A stretch of 25,202 bases of DNA. Origin: a virus. Under the pieces are notes generated by a model. The model was given only the letters and a program-made list of their open reading frames with translations. It was not told the origin of the DNA and did no database searches. The stretch covers positions 1 to 25,202 of the IMG/VR virus record IMGVR_UViG_3300011013_000084, one strand, 5' to 3'. A program made the translations under genes and the position numbers. Of the stretch, positions 1-5,547 are shown piece after piece (positions within the stretch are counted from its first letter, which is position 1; each line of letters starts with the position of its first letter).

Positions 1-98
1 AATATGTTGTCAATAACATTTTTTTCGGGAACTTTTAATAAACAAAAGACATACCTCGAGATATAAGCGGTGATAATACAATGTTTTCTTTCTTTTAG

Positions 99-235
99 CA
101 ATGTATTAAAGCCAACAATTAAATTCAAAAAAATTAAACATGAAATATGTATAAACGAATTAAACATGAAGGTAATACAATGTATTAAGCCAACAATTAA
201 ATTCAAAAAAAATTAAACACGAAACATGTATAAAC
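99..235. repeat. 58-bp direct repeat, two copies 79 bp apart
   Basis: Copy 1 is 99-156 and copy 2 is 178-235. They differ by a few substitutions and a one-base shift in each of two A-runs. A partial third trace (AATACAATG) sits at 75-83. Read leftward, copy boundaries contain CATTGTATTA(C/T), and TTGCTA-17-TATTAT can be read between 101 and 73, so the repeat may carry weak leftward promoters. No coding frame runs through it. Confidence 0.75.
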
Positions 236-476
236 ATGAATAACATAATATCTTTTTACCGGAGCATTTTTCTGTGTGCCTTCACCGTGATTTTTTTTAT
301 ATGGTTAAGTTCCATATGAATCTGTTGTAAACTTTAAAAGTATCACCTTTTAACCATCACAGCCAACGTAACCATGATGGCTCTCAGAGCCGGTATTATT
401 CATTCGAGACCAATTTTAGAAAGTATAAATACTATTTAGAAATGGCCTTATAGACATGTCCGCATTGTTTTAAATC

Positions 477-639
477 TTATTTGAAAGACATGTCTTGAGG
501 TCGTTCTCGATTATCATCACCATCTCCAGATTTATCCCTAACGCTATCCTTAATCGCCGTTAGATAATGTAATGTATCCGACCAAATATTATGGTTTTTA
601 ATATTATTTTCAAGATTACTTTTTGCTTACTACATGCAT
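477..639 (-). pseudogene. Possible frameshifted small ORF (about 53 aa)
   Basis: Leftward, an open stretch of 49 sense codons ends at 477-479 and encodes a charged, hydrophilic peptide with a GDGDD segment near its end. It has no in-frame start: the in-frame ATG is followed at once by TAG TAA. An ATG at 637-639 is in a neighbouring frame, and removing one A from the A5 run after AGC would join it to the open stretch. An open run this long is uncommon by chance in such A+T-rich DNA, so this may be a gene broken by a one-base indel, or a sequencing error. No family is recognised. Confidence 0.25.
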
Positions 640-743
640 TATTTTATATAACACATGTCAAATATTGCAGTCCTCTAAATTTTTAAAGTGGAACATCAAG
701 AGTCCTGGAACCCATATCCACTATGTTTGTTTCTTGAAAACAA

Positions 744-818
744 TGGAAGCAGAGGAGGGAATCGAACCCCCTACTTCTAGGTTATGAGCCTAGCCATCTA
801 CCAATGATATACTCTGCA
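744..818 (-). tRNA. tRNA with anticodon CAU (Met type, or Ile2 if lysidinylated)
   Basis: The leftward strand folds as a cloverleaf. The acceptor arm has GCAGAG (2-7) pairing with CTCTGC. The D-arm is TATC/GATG with GG in the loop. The anticodon arm is CTAGG-CTCATAA-CCTAG, giving CAU. The variable loop has 5 nt and the T-arm is GGGGG-TTCGATT-CCCTC. CCA is encoded at 746-744. Position 1 (T) faces position 72 (T), so the first pair is mismatched. The anticodon stem lacks the three G:C pairs of initiator tRNA, so an elongator tRNA or tRNA-Ile2 is more likely than fMet. A consensus promoter lies just upstream. Confidence 0.9.
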
Positions 819-834
819 TTTATTTATGACACGC

Positions 835-863
835 ATTATACAGTAAAGTTCATTACATGTCAA
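835..863 (-). promoter_or_regulatory. Consensus sigma70 promoter for the tRNA
   Basis: Leftward TTGACA (863-858), a 17-bp spacer and TATAAT (840-835) match both hexamers perfectly. The predicted +1 is near 828, 10 nt before the tRNA 5' end. The -35 box overlaps the stop codon of the upstream 72-aa gene. The -35 is followed by TGT, as in the promoter at 3481-3509. Confidence 0.85.
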
Positions 864-1078
864 GATTTATTTTTTAATTGTTCATTTTCAAATTCATAAT
901 ATGCAACGACACTAGCAAAAGGCCAAGCAATAATAAATGTTAAGTAAATACTAATTGCAATAAAAAGATTTTTTAAGTTTGAAAGTTTTGTGTATTTATT
1001 TTGTGCTACAATACTTATCCAAAAACCTAACAACACTCCAATAGTTATATATATGAATGTAAATATTACGATTAACAT
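860..1078 (-). CDS. Small two-helix membrane protein (72 aa)
   Basis: An unrecognised small protein with two predicted transmembrane helices (about residues 3-24 and 38-60), a short polar linker with several Lys/Asn, and a charged C-terminal tail. The first helix contains IYITIG and the second ends in a Trp-Pro, as in the proteins at 1088-1339 and 1531-1710, so the three look like diverged paralogues. An AGGA Shine-Dalgarno lies 7 nt before the ATG. It is the last gene of a leftward cluster, with 9 nt between it and the preceding gene. Phages often carry such inner-membrane proteins of unknown role. Confidence 0.7.
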   Translation of the reverse strand: MLIVIFTFIYITIGVLLGFWISIVAQNKYTKLSNLKNLFIAISIYLTFIIAWPFASVVAYYEFENEQLKNKS

Positions 1079-1087
1079 GTACTCGTC

Positions 1088-1339
1088 CTAATTATCGTGT
1101 TTGCTGTTTCTTAATAGAAAATAATTAAAGTCGTCACTTACATTATGATATTTATTAAATGCTATTGGAATAGAAATAATCCAGAAAAACATGTTTAACA
1201 TATAAGCTAGGATTTTTTTCTTCATTCCACTATTTCTTAAGCTTTGTTGTTCATAACAAAAAGCTCCCCAAATTAAACCAACAATTACATAAATTATTAA
1301 TAATAATACTTTAATAGCAATTATACTTGCTGTTGTCAT
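1088..1339 (-). CDS. Small two-helix membrane protein (83 aa)
   Basis: The N-terminal helix (about residues 5-27) contains the run YVIVGLIWG. A basic linker with MKKK follows, then a second helix (about 45-62) with FFW and a Pro, then a polar tail. The YxxxGL(I/L)W plus FWxxS pattern matches the 59-aa protein at 1531-1710. A positively charged linker suggests a cytoplasmic loop with both termini outside. The Shine-Dalgarno is weak. It lies 5 nt downstream of the zinc-ribbon gene, suggesting co-transcription. Function unknown. Confidence 0.7.
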   Translation of the reverse strand: MTTASIIAIKVLLLIIYVIVGLIWGAFCYEQQSLRNSGMKKKILAYMLNMFFWIISIPIAFNKYHNVSDDFNYFLLRNSKHDN

Positions 1340-1344
1340 GTTGT

Positions 1345-1521
1345 TTATCCATTTTTATACCATCCAGTACCTTTTAAAATAAAATTACCCTGTTGAATCA
1401 CACGTTTAAATAATCCCATAACGTTACATTTGGGACATCTATCAATCGGATCATCCGTCATTTTTTGTTTAATTTCTTCGGTATGTTCACAAAGATCACA
1501 TTTATACACATATGTAGTCAT
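1345..1521 (-). CDS. FmdB-type zinc-ribbon protein (58 aa)
   Basis: A small protein with two CxxC knuckles (C8/C11 and C29/C32) separated by an acidic stretch, followed by a Gly-rich end (KGTGWY). This is the layout of the FmdB/CxxC_CXXC_SSSS zinc-ribbon family, whose members are 60-110 aa and open with a tyrosine before the first CxxC. The family is widespread but its biochemical role is poorly defined; transcription-linked roles have been proposed. The start is supported by a GAGAAG Shine-Dalgarno. It lies 9 nt after the preceding small membrane-protein gene. Assignment rests on visible motifs only. Confidence 0.75.
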   Translation of the reverse strand: MTTYVYKCDLCEHTEEIKQKMTDDPIDRCPKCNVMGLFKRVIQQGNFILKGTGWYKNG

Positions 1522-1530
1522 AATTACTTC

Positions 1531-1710
1531 TCAAATTGATGTAAATTTACTTCTTAATTGAATATAAATTGATATAGGCCAGAATATAAAATTACAAAAA
1601 AACAGGAATATATCATATGTAATATTCGACTCTGATGTTGTTCCCATTTTTTGAAACATTTTATATATTGTCCATAAAAGACCTATTACTATATAAATTA
1701 TCAAATACAT
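1531..1710 (-). CDS. Small two-helix membrane protein (59 aa)
   Basis: Translation from 1710 gives a hydrophobic helix at residues 2-16 containing YIVIGLLW, a polar linker rich in Ser/Thr, and a second helix (about 34-50) containing FWP, ending in a basic tail. The motif pair recurs in the proteins at 1088-1339 and 860-1078. No clear Shine-Dalgarno is seen. A leftward TATAAATA box (1725-1718) ends 7 nt before the ATG, so any transcript starting there would be almost leaderless. It sits in a run of four tiny membrane proteins and one zinc ribbon. Function unknown. Confidence 0.6.
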   Translation of the reverse strand: MYLIIYIVIGLLWTIYKMFQKMGTTSESNITYDIFLFFCNFIFWPISIYIQLRSKFTSI

Positions 1711-1720
1711 AATAACATAT

Positions 1721-1846
1721 TTATAAGTTTTTTTGTATATTTTCTTTCATTATTTTAATATTGGCGATATTATATAACATTGTCCCAGCTATTGCAATCC
1801 AAAATATTAATGATGTTACTATTATTATTAAAATAATCTTTTTCAT
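1721..1846 (-). CDS. Single-helix membrane peptide (41 aa)
   Basis: A very short ORF encoding a Lys-Lys start, one strongly hydrophobic helix (about residues 4-25, Ile/Leu/Val-rich with a Trp) and a basic, Asn/Lys-rich C-terminal tail. An AAGAG Shine-Dalgarno lies before the ATG. It starts 44 nt downstream of the methyltransferase stop and ends 10 nt before the next gene, in line with the packing of the cluster. It could be a small phage membrane effector, but nothing identifies a role. Confidence 0.5.
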   Translation of the reverse strand: MKKIILIIIVTSLIFWIAIAGTMLYNIANIKIMKENIQKNL

Positions 1847-1890
1847 ATTAATCTCTTATCACTACCATGTATGTGGGCAGGCTGGTATAT

Positions 1891-2664
1891 TTATCCCCTG
1901 ACAACTTCTAAAATATCAATAACGTTTTTATCAACCATTTTAAGTTTATTAATTCTATCTCTAGCATTTTTACAATATTCTTCTGAAATATCGAATCCTA
2001 TATAATTTCTAAATGTTTCTTTCGCCATAAAAGGTGTTGTCCCACTTCCACACATTGGATCAAAAACTAAATCACCTTCATTACTCCATGTCAAAATATT
2101 ATCTTTTGCTAATTTTTCAGGAAAAACCGCAGGATGACCTGTTTTTTTATTAAAACTTGTAGTATATTTCCATATATTATTTCTGGGAGAAGTGTTAGGA
2201 ACTGGTGGAACTTTGCCATCAAATGAACTTACCCCTGCCCATTTATTAATTTTATCACATAAAAGATTAGCAGTTTTTGGCACACCTTTACTAAAAATAA
2301 ACATGTATTCAAATATTTGTGAATATCTATTTCCGGTTCGTTTAGCAGGAAATGCAGGACTATTTTTTTCATATATCATGGTATCATGAATATTAAATCC
2401 TATTTCTTGAAAATATAATGCCTGACGAAAACTACTACCGCTTTCACTATTGTTTATAACAGCATCACCAACAACCCATACTACTACACCACCCGGTGCA
2501 GTAATATTAAATAAACCATCAATTACTGCTTTGTAGTCAAATTCGTAACCATTGTACTCGCGTAAATTATCATAAGGTGGAGATGTTACAGTTAAATCTA
2601 CTAAAACATCCATATTTTTCATTAAATCTACTGCATTACCATGATATATGGTATTAATATTCAT
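1891..2664 (-). CDS. DNA methyltransferase, SPPY type (N6-adenine or N4-cytosine), 257 aa
   Basis: Transfers a methyl group from S-adenosylmethionine to an exocyclic amino group in DNA. The catalytic motif IV is TSPPY (residues 27-31). The AdoMet-binding motif I is FDPMCGSGTT (about 201-210), with GFD shortly after. Motif IV before motif I is the beta-class order. SPPY leaves N4-cytosine versus N6-adenine open. The ATG at 2664 is preferred over the ATG at 2673: it overlaps the upstream stop as ATGA and has AAGGA 8 nt before it, whereas the upstream ATG overlaps that Shine-Dalgarno. The gene before it encodes a PD-(D/E)XK nuclease, so this may be half of a restriction-modification-like pair, or it may protect phage DNA from host restriction. 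Confidence 0.9.
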   Translation of the reverse strand: MNINTIYHGNAVDLMKNMDVLVDLTVTSPPYDNLREYNGYEFDYKAVIDGLFNITAPGGVVVWVVGDAVINNSESGSSFRQALYFQEIGFNIHDTMIYEKNSPAFPAKRTGNRYSQIFEYMFIFSKGVPKTANLLCDKINKWAGVSSFDGKVPPVPNTSPRNNIWKYTTSFNKKTGHPAVFPEKLAKDNILTWSNEGDLVFDPMCGSGTTPFMAKETFRNYIGFDISEEYCKNARDRINKLKMVDKNVIDILEVVRG

Positions 2665-3146
2665 GTTATCCATCCTTCGTGTATAGGTGATTCAAATTCG
2701 TCAATTCCAAAACATATTTTTATGGGATTTGAAAAATCTTTAGTTTCTTCTTGTAATTCTTTGAATTTATTTATGATAAATAACCTCATACCATCACCAT
2801 TGAATGGACCTAAAAAAACCAACACACCTTTTGATACACCATTACCAGAAAACTCTAATACATCACTAAAGTTTTCATTTACATTTTTTGTTGTTATATC
2901 CTTCAAGGTAGAATATGTTCCTTCTAATTTTTCATCTACTGTTCCACTGGTCATTTGTCTTTTGATTTCTATGACTACATTATTATATGTTAATGCATCA
3001 ACATTAACTCGTTTTTTAAAAAACCCAAATTTACCCACTAAATCTTTTTGTGGCATGTATTTAATATTATGATTAGCAAGACTTTCATATATTAAGTGTT
3101 CACCACATTTGCCTGATTCATTCGCGTTATTTGCTTTTTTGTTCAT
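2661..3146 (-). CDS. PD-(D/E)XK-superfamily nuclease, small (161 aa)
   Basis: The protein shows a compact restriction-nuclease core: E16 in an early helix (GEHL), D50 (VNVDAL) and E60-x-K62 (VIEIK), then TSGTVDEKL. This E...D...ExK layout is that of PD-(D/E)XK nucleases, which use Mg2+ to cut DNA. No recognition domain is obvious. Its stop overlaps the methyltransferase start by four bases (ATGA), implying translational coupling. Its own start overlaps the preceding gene by 20 nt. Likely roles are a restriction partner of the methyltransferase, a Holliday-junction or repair nuclease, or a host-DNA degrader; the sequence does not choose between them. Confidence 0.65.
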   Translation of the reverse strand: MNKKANNANESGKCGEHLIYESLANHNIKYMPQKDLVGKFGFFKKRVNVDALTYNNVVIEIKRQMTSGTVDEKLEGTYSTLKDITTKNVNENFSDVLEFSGNGVSKGVLVFLGPFNGDGMRLFIINKFKELQEETKDFSNPIKICFGIDEFESPIHEGWIT

Positions 3147-3450
3147 ATATCATGTCTTTTAAAATTGATTGTGGTTGAATTTCTTCAGGTTTAATATTAA
3201 GACCCGGTTTTTCATTAAGTACGATTTTTGGTTTTTTTCCATTAGTACGGGGAATAATTTCAGTCGTCCATGTTGATTGATTGAATTTTTTTAGACACAT
3301 CAAATTAAGATTTTTGAAAACCATTATTTGCCATGGATCTAAATTTTTTTCATTTAATTTAAAGAAAAACAATAAATCCGACCAGTCACAAAGATTTATA
3401 TATGGTAAACCTTTACATAAAATATTTTTTATTTTTTCAGGTAATTGCAT
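3127..3450 (-). CDS. Hypothetical protein (107 aa)
   Basis: No family is recognised. The first half is mixed hydrophobic with a WSDLLFFFKLN segment and a Trp-Gln; the second half is Pro/Lys-rich and probably extended. It is the first gene after the sigma70-type promoter at 3481-3509, with a leader of about 24 nt and no strong Shine-Dalgarno. Its end overlaps the nuclease start by 20 nt, so it belongs to the same transcript as the nuclease and methyltransferase. A partner or regulator of those two is possible from position alone. Confidence 0.6.
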   Translation of the reverse strand: MQLPEKIKNILCKGLPYINLCDWSDLLFFFKLNEKNLDPWQIMVFKNLNLMCLKKFNQSTWTTEIIPRTNGKKPKIVLNEKPGLNIKPEEIQPQSILKDMIYEQKSK

Positions 3451-3480
3451 GTTTTTACAAAATTTTATTTAGATAGTAAT

Positions 3481-3509
3481 ACTATAGCAAATTTTGTGTT
3501 ACATGTCAA
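3481..3509 (-). promoter_or_regulatory. Extended sigma70 promoter for the nuclease/methyltransferase unit
   Basis: Leftward TTGACA (3509-3504), a 17-bp spacer and TATAGT (3486-3481), with TG one base before the -10 (extended -10). It starts immediately after the resolvase stop codon. The predicted +1 is near 3474, 24 nt before the ATG at 3450. The TTGACATGT core is shared with the tRNA promoter. Confidence 0.8.
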
Positions 3510-3510
3510 A

Positions 3511-3987
3511 TTACATTTGAGATATCCAGAAAGAGTCTGTTAGATCATAAATTCCCGTTGACTTTTTAGCACCGGTAGCTTCAAATGCTTTTAATACATC
3601 TGCTGGCAAGGCATTTTTCATTTTTTCTTTATCAGCTTTTCCATCGCCCGTAGCTTTTAATTTACATGCACGGGGTGTAATTATTGTTGGTGTAACATAA
3701 TCAGCTTGTATTATTTTACAAAATATAACTGCTTGTAAGCCAGCCAAATCTCTAGTACTATTGGAATTCGTCATGCCAAATGGCAAACCTTCTATGATAA
3801 TTTTATTAGGTTTATATTGGGTTATTATTGTTACAATTTCATGGGCAATAAATTCCATTCTATGAAATTTTGTTTCGAAGTCATCTTTATTTGTCTTTAG
3901 ATGTTTATAAAATATTAATTTTTTATTTTCGTCAGTTATTACTATACCTGTAATTCCTAAAGCTTGATCTATTCCCATGTTTAACAT
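3511..3987 (-). CDS. RuvC-like Holliday-junction resolvase (158 aa)
   Basis: An RNase H-fold endonuclease expected to cut branched DNA during recombination and before packaging. The four acidic positions of the family are visible: D7 in MGIDQALGITG, E66 in IIIEGLPFG, and D148/D151 in YDLTDSFWI. Between them is the GDGKADKEKM segment typical of RuvC. Length (158 aa against about 170 for bacterial RuvC) is normal. M1 and M4 are both possible starts and neither has a clear Shine-Dalgarno. T4 uses endonuclease VII instead, so this is a different solution to the same task. Confidence 0.85.
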   Translation of the reverse strand: MLNMGIDQALGITGIVITDENKKLIFYKHLKTNKDDFETKFHRMEFIAHEIVTIITQYKPNKIIIEGLPFGMTNSNSTRDLAGLQAVIFCKIIQADYVTPTIITPRACKLKATGDGKADKEKMKNALPADVLKAFEATGAKKSTGIYDLTDSFWISQM

Positions 3988-4010
3988 GAAAGTATTTAGG
4001 TTTTATTTTG

Positions 4011-4289
4011 TTATGTGTTCCATTTTTTGTTAAATTCTAATTTACATTCCCACCTTGGTTTACCAATAATTATATTAATTTTTTGTTTACATTGTGTAGG
4101 TAACCATTTTGATTTTCCTATAAGTGGATATTTGACCAATTTTTCTGTTTTCATTTTTGTAAATGGTAATGTTATTTGTAACATTCGTATCATAGTAAAT
4201 TCGTCAGATTTCACTAATGAAAGTAAAATCCATGCATTTTCCGTACTTTTTTGACCTAAATCTCTAATATCTTTATGAAAAAGTTTCAT
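4011..4289 (-). CDS. Hypothetical protein (92 aa)
   Basis: No family is recognised. It is a basic, soluble-looking protein with a helical first half (MKLFHKDIRDLG...) and a C-terminal part rich in Lys, Trp and beta-forming residues; WECKLEFNKKW near the end may form a strand pair. Its ATG overlaps the stop of the preceding gene as ATGA, so the two are translationally coupled. 23 nt separate it from the resolvase. Confidence 0.6.
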   Translation of the reverse strand: MKLFHKDIRDLGQKSTENAWILLSLVKSDEFTMIRMLQITLPFTKMKTEKLVKYPLIGKSKWLPTQCKQKINIIIGKPRWECKLEFNKKWNT

Positions 4290-4861
4290 TTTTGTAAAAT
4301 TTTTGATAATAATTCACGTAATCCAAATCTCCATCGTGGTTTTTTATGGAACAAATAGTAATGAGCATCGCTGGTTTCATGCCCTAATGTGTTAATTTGT
4401 TCCATTTCTTCATATTTAAATTCTTTTTGAATTTTTCTAACTAATGCTTTTAGTAGTGTTTCGTGTCGTCGTTTACCCATTCCTGAATGGTGACTATTAC
4501 CCGAAATTGTGAAAGATATAAGATTAGGTTTATTTTTAATAATATATTGTCGCAACTTGTTGATTACTGTGGACATAACTTCAAGTCCATGTTTGGATGT
4601 CCGTTTACCATAGTAATTTTTATTTAATATAAATCTTATATCAGCACCATCAACTTGTATTTCTTGTTCATTTGTATCTTTTAATGCTGTATACTTAACA
4701 GGATCGATGTAATTGACTGTATCTTTAATGTAAATTTTATATTCATCACCGCCACTATCAGAAAATTGACTAACTTGTGTTTTTTCACCTTTTTGTGTGT
4801 CTTCTATATCAGGCAAGTCTTCTGTATCACGTGGTCTGTCAAATAATTCTTTAATAAACAT
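4286..4861 (-). CDS. Hypothetical protein (191 aa), possible acetyltransferase-like C-terminal half
   Basis: It begins with MFIKELFDR, an opening seen in many T4-type phage proteins, then has an acidic, Asp/Glu-rich linker to about residue 40. The second half contains a predicted strand ending in SFTISGNSHHSG, a helix rich in Arg/Lys (KRRHETLLKALVRKI) and a strand with YYLFHKK. This order is reminiscent of phage proteins annotated as putative acetyltransferases, but no cofactor-binding motif is certain, so the function stays open. It has an AAAGGA Shine-Dalgarno and starts one nt after the preceding stop. Confidence 0.6.
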   Translation of the reverse strand: MFIKELFDRPRDTEDLPDIEDTQKGEKTQVSQFSDSGGDEYKIYIKDTVNYIDPVKYTALKDTNEQEIQVDGADIRFILNKNYYGKRTSKHGLEVMSTVINKLRQYIIKNKPNLISFTISGNSHHSGMGKRRHETLLKALVRKIQKEFKYEEMEQINTLGHETSDAHYYLFHKKPRWRFGLRELLSKILQK

Positions 4862-4862
4862 G

Positions 4863-5462
4863 TTAATCCTTTATTACGATTTCTTTTTCAAAATAAATTC
4901 CATTTAAGAAGTCCATTTTTTTACTAAAGTCCGCCGGTGTATATTCATTTGATGGTTTAGATTCTGACAAAATCCCCATTCTTTGATATGCTTCAGATAA
5001 CATTTCGCTACAAAATAGGCTTGTTAAATCTTCTTCGTTATCACCTAACCATCCATCATATGCAGATTTAATAAGTTCAATAGTACTTTCTTCATAATGT
5101 TTATCTTTAGATTCTGCTCTGAAATCTCTTAATTTTTCTTCTGTTTCTCTGGTTGGTGTATAATGTAGTTTTCTTAATGCTACGCCACCATCATAAGATA
5201 ATACTCTATCTCTAAGAAGTGTCATTTGAACACCTTTTTTCAATTTACCAGACTCTATATCTTTCTTGTCGCCAAGTTGTGTAGATTCCCATAAAACATT
5301 CATATCCCACTCTTTTATATATACAACCATCCCTAGATGTGACCATTTGCTGCGTGTAAAAAATTTTATTGCTTCACTTATAGCACCTTTTCCAGAGAAC
5401 AAAATTATATCACCGGTTTTTAATTCATCCCTAATATCATCATATTTATTCATCGCTGACAT
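4863..5462 (-). CDS. YiiX-like permuted NlpC/P60 hydrolase (199 aa)
   Basis: Permuted papain-fold hydrolase of the YiiX/YebB (peptidase C92) type. Visible hallmarks are LKTGDIILF (GD at 17-18), the catalytic His in WSHLGMVV (H42), E59 in the WESTQ strand, and the catalytic Cys near the C-terminus in SLFCSEML (C151). Known relatives hydrolyse amide or thioester bonds in cell-wall or lipid substrates; the phage target is unknown. There is no signal peptide. The start is fixed by an AGGAGG Shine-Dalgarno 5 nt before the ATG. It is the first leftward gene, divergent from the gp13 homologue. An AATAAATA box (5509-5502), one mismatch from the T4 late box, might drive it. Confidence 0.8.
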   Translation of the reverse strand: MSAMNKYDDIRDELKTGDIILFSGKGAISEAIKFFTRSKWSHLGMVVYIKEWDMNVLWESTQLGDKKDIESGKLKKGVQMTLLRDRVLSYDGGVALRKLHYTPTRETEEKLRDFRAESKDKHYEESTIELIKSAYDGWLGDNEEDLTSLFCSEMLSEAYQRMGILSESKPSNEYTPADFSKKMDFLNGIYFEKEIVIKD

Positions 5463-5491
5463 GCAAACCTCCTGTTTGGATTATGATTCAA

Positions 5492-5499
5492 TATAAATA
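5492..5499 (+). promoter_or_regulatory. T4-type late promoter box before the gp13 homologue
   Basis: TATAAATA, the T4 late (gp55-dependent) -10 element, lies 48 nt before the ATG at 5548. Predicted +1 is about 5505, giving a leader of about 43 nt that contains AAGGA (5538-5542) as ribosome-binding site. Chance matches occur in such A+T-rich DNA, but position and neighbour fit. Confidence 0.7.
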
Positions 5500-5547
5500 C
5501 TTATTTATTAGTAATACTGATAAATATTAAAAATATAAAGGAATAAT

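Larger units (their letters stand above)
1..743. other. Gene-poor A+T-rich region left of the tRNA
   Basis: No convincing intact reading frame is seen on either strand. The stretch holds a 58-bp direct repeat (99-235), a hairpin with arms 299-304/312-317, a GGCTC/GAGCC hairpin with a 3-base loop (379-391), two GACATGTC palindromes (453-460 and within 485-496), a TATAAATA box at 424-431 with no gene behind it, and a stem with arms 687-692/717-722. A possible decayed leftward ORF lies at 477-639. The density of small palindromes and repeats suggests a regulatory or decayed region, but no function can be assigned. Confidence 0.6.

Noticed and set aside
656-661. TTGACATGT copy considered as a third promoter of the same type
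   Set aside because: No acceptable -10 hexamer occurs at 16-18 bp spacing.
687-722. Stem AGTGGA/TCCACT considered as a second tRNA or terminator
   Set aside because: The 24-nt loop has no cloverleaf arms and no T-run follows on either strand.
2641-3072. Rightward open frame of 143 codons opposite the nuclease
   Set aside because: Lies wholly antisense to the nuclease gene, which has catalytic motifs, overlaps and a promoter.
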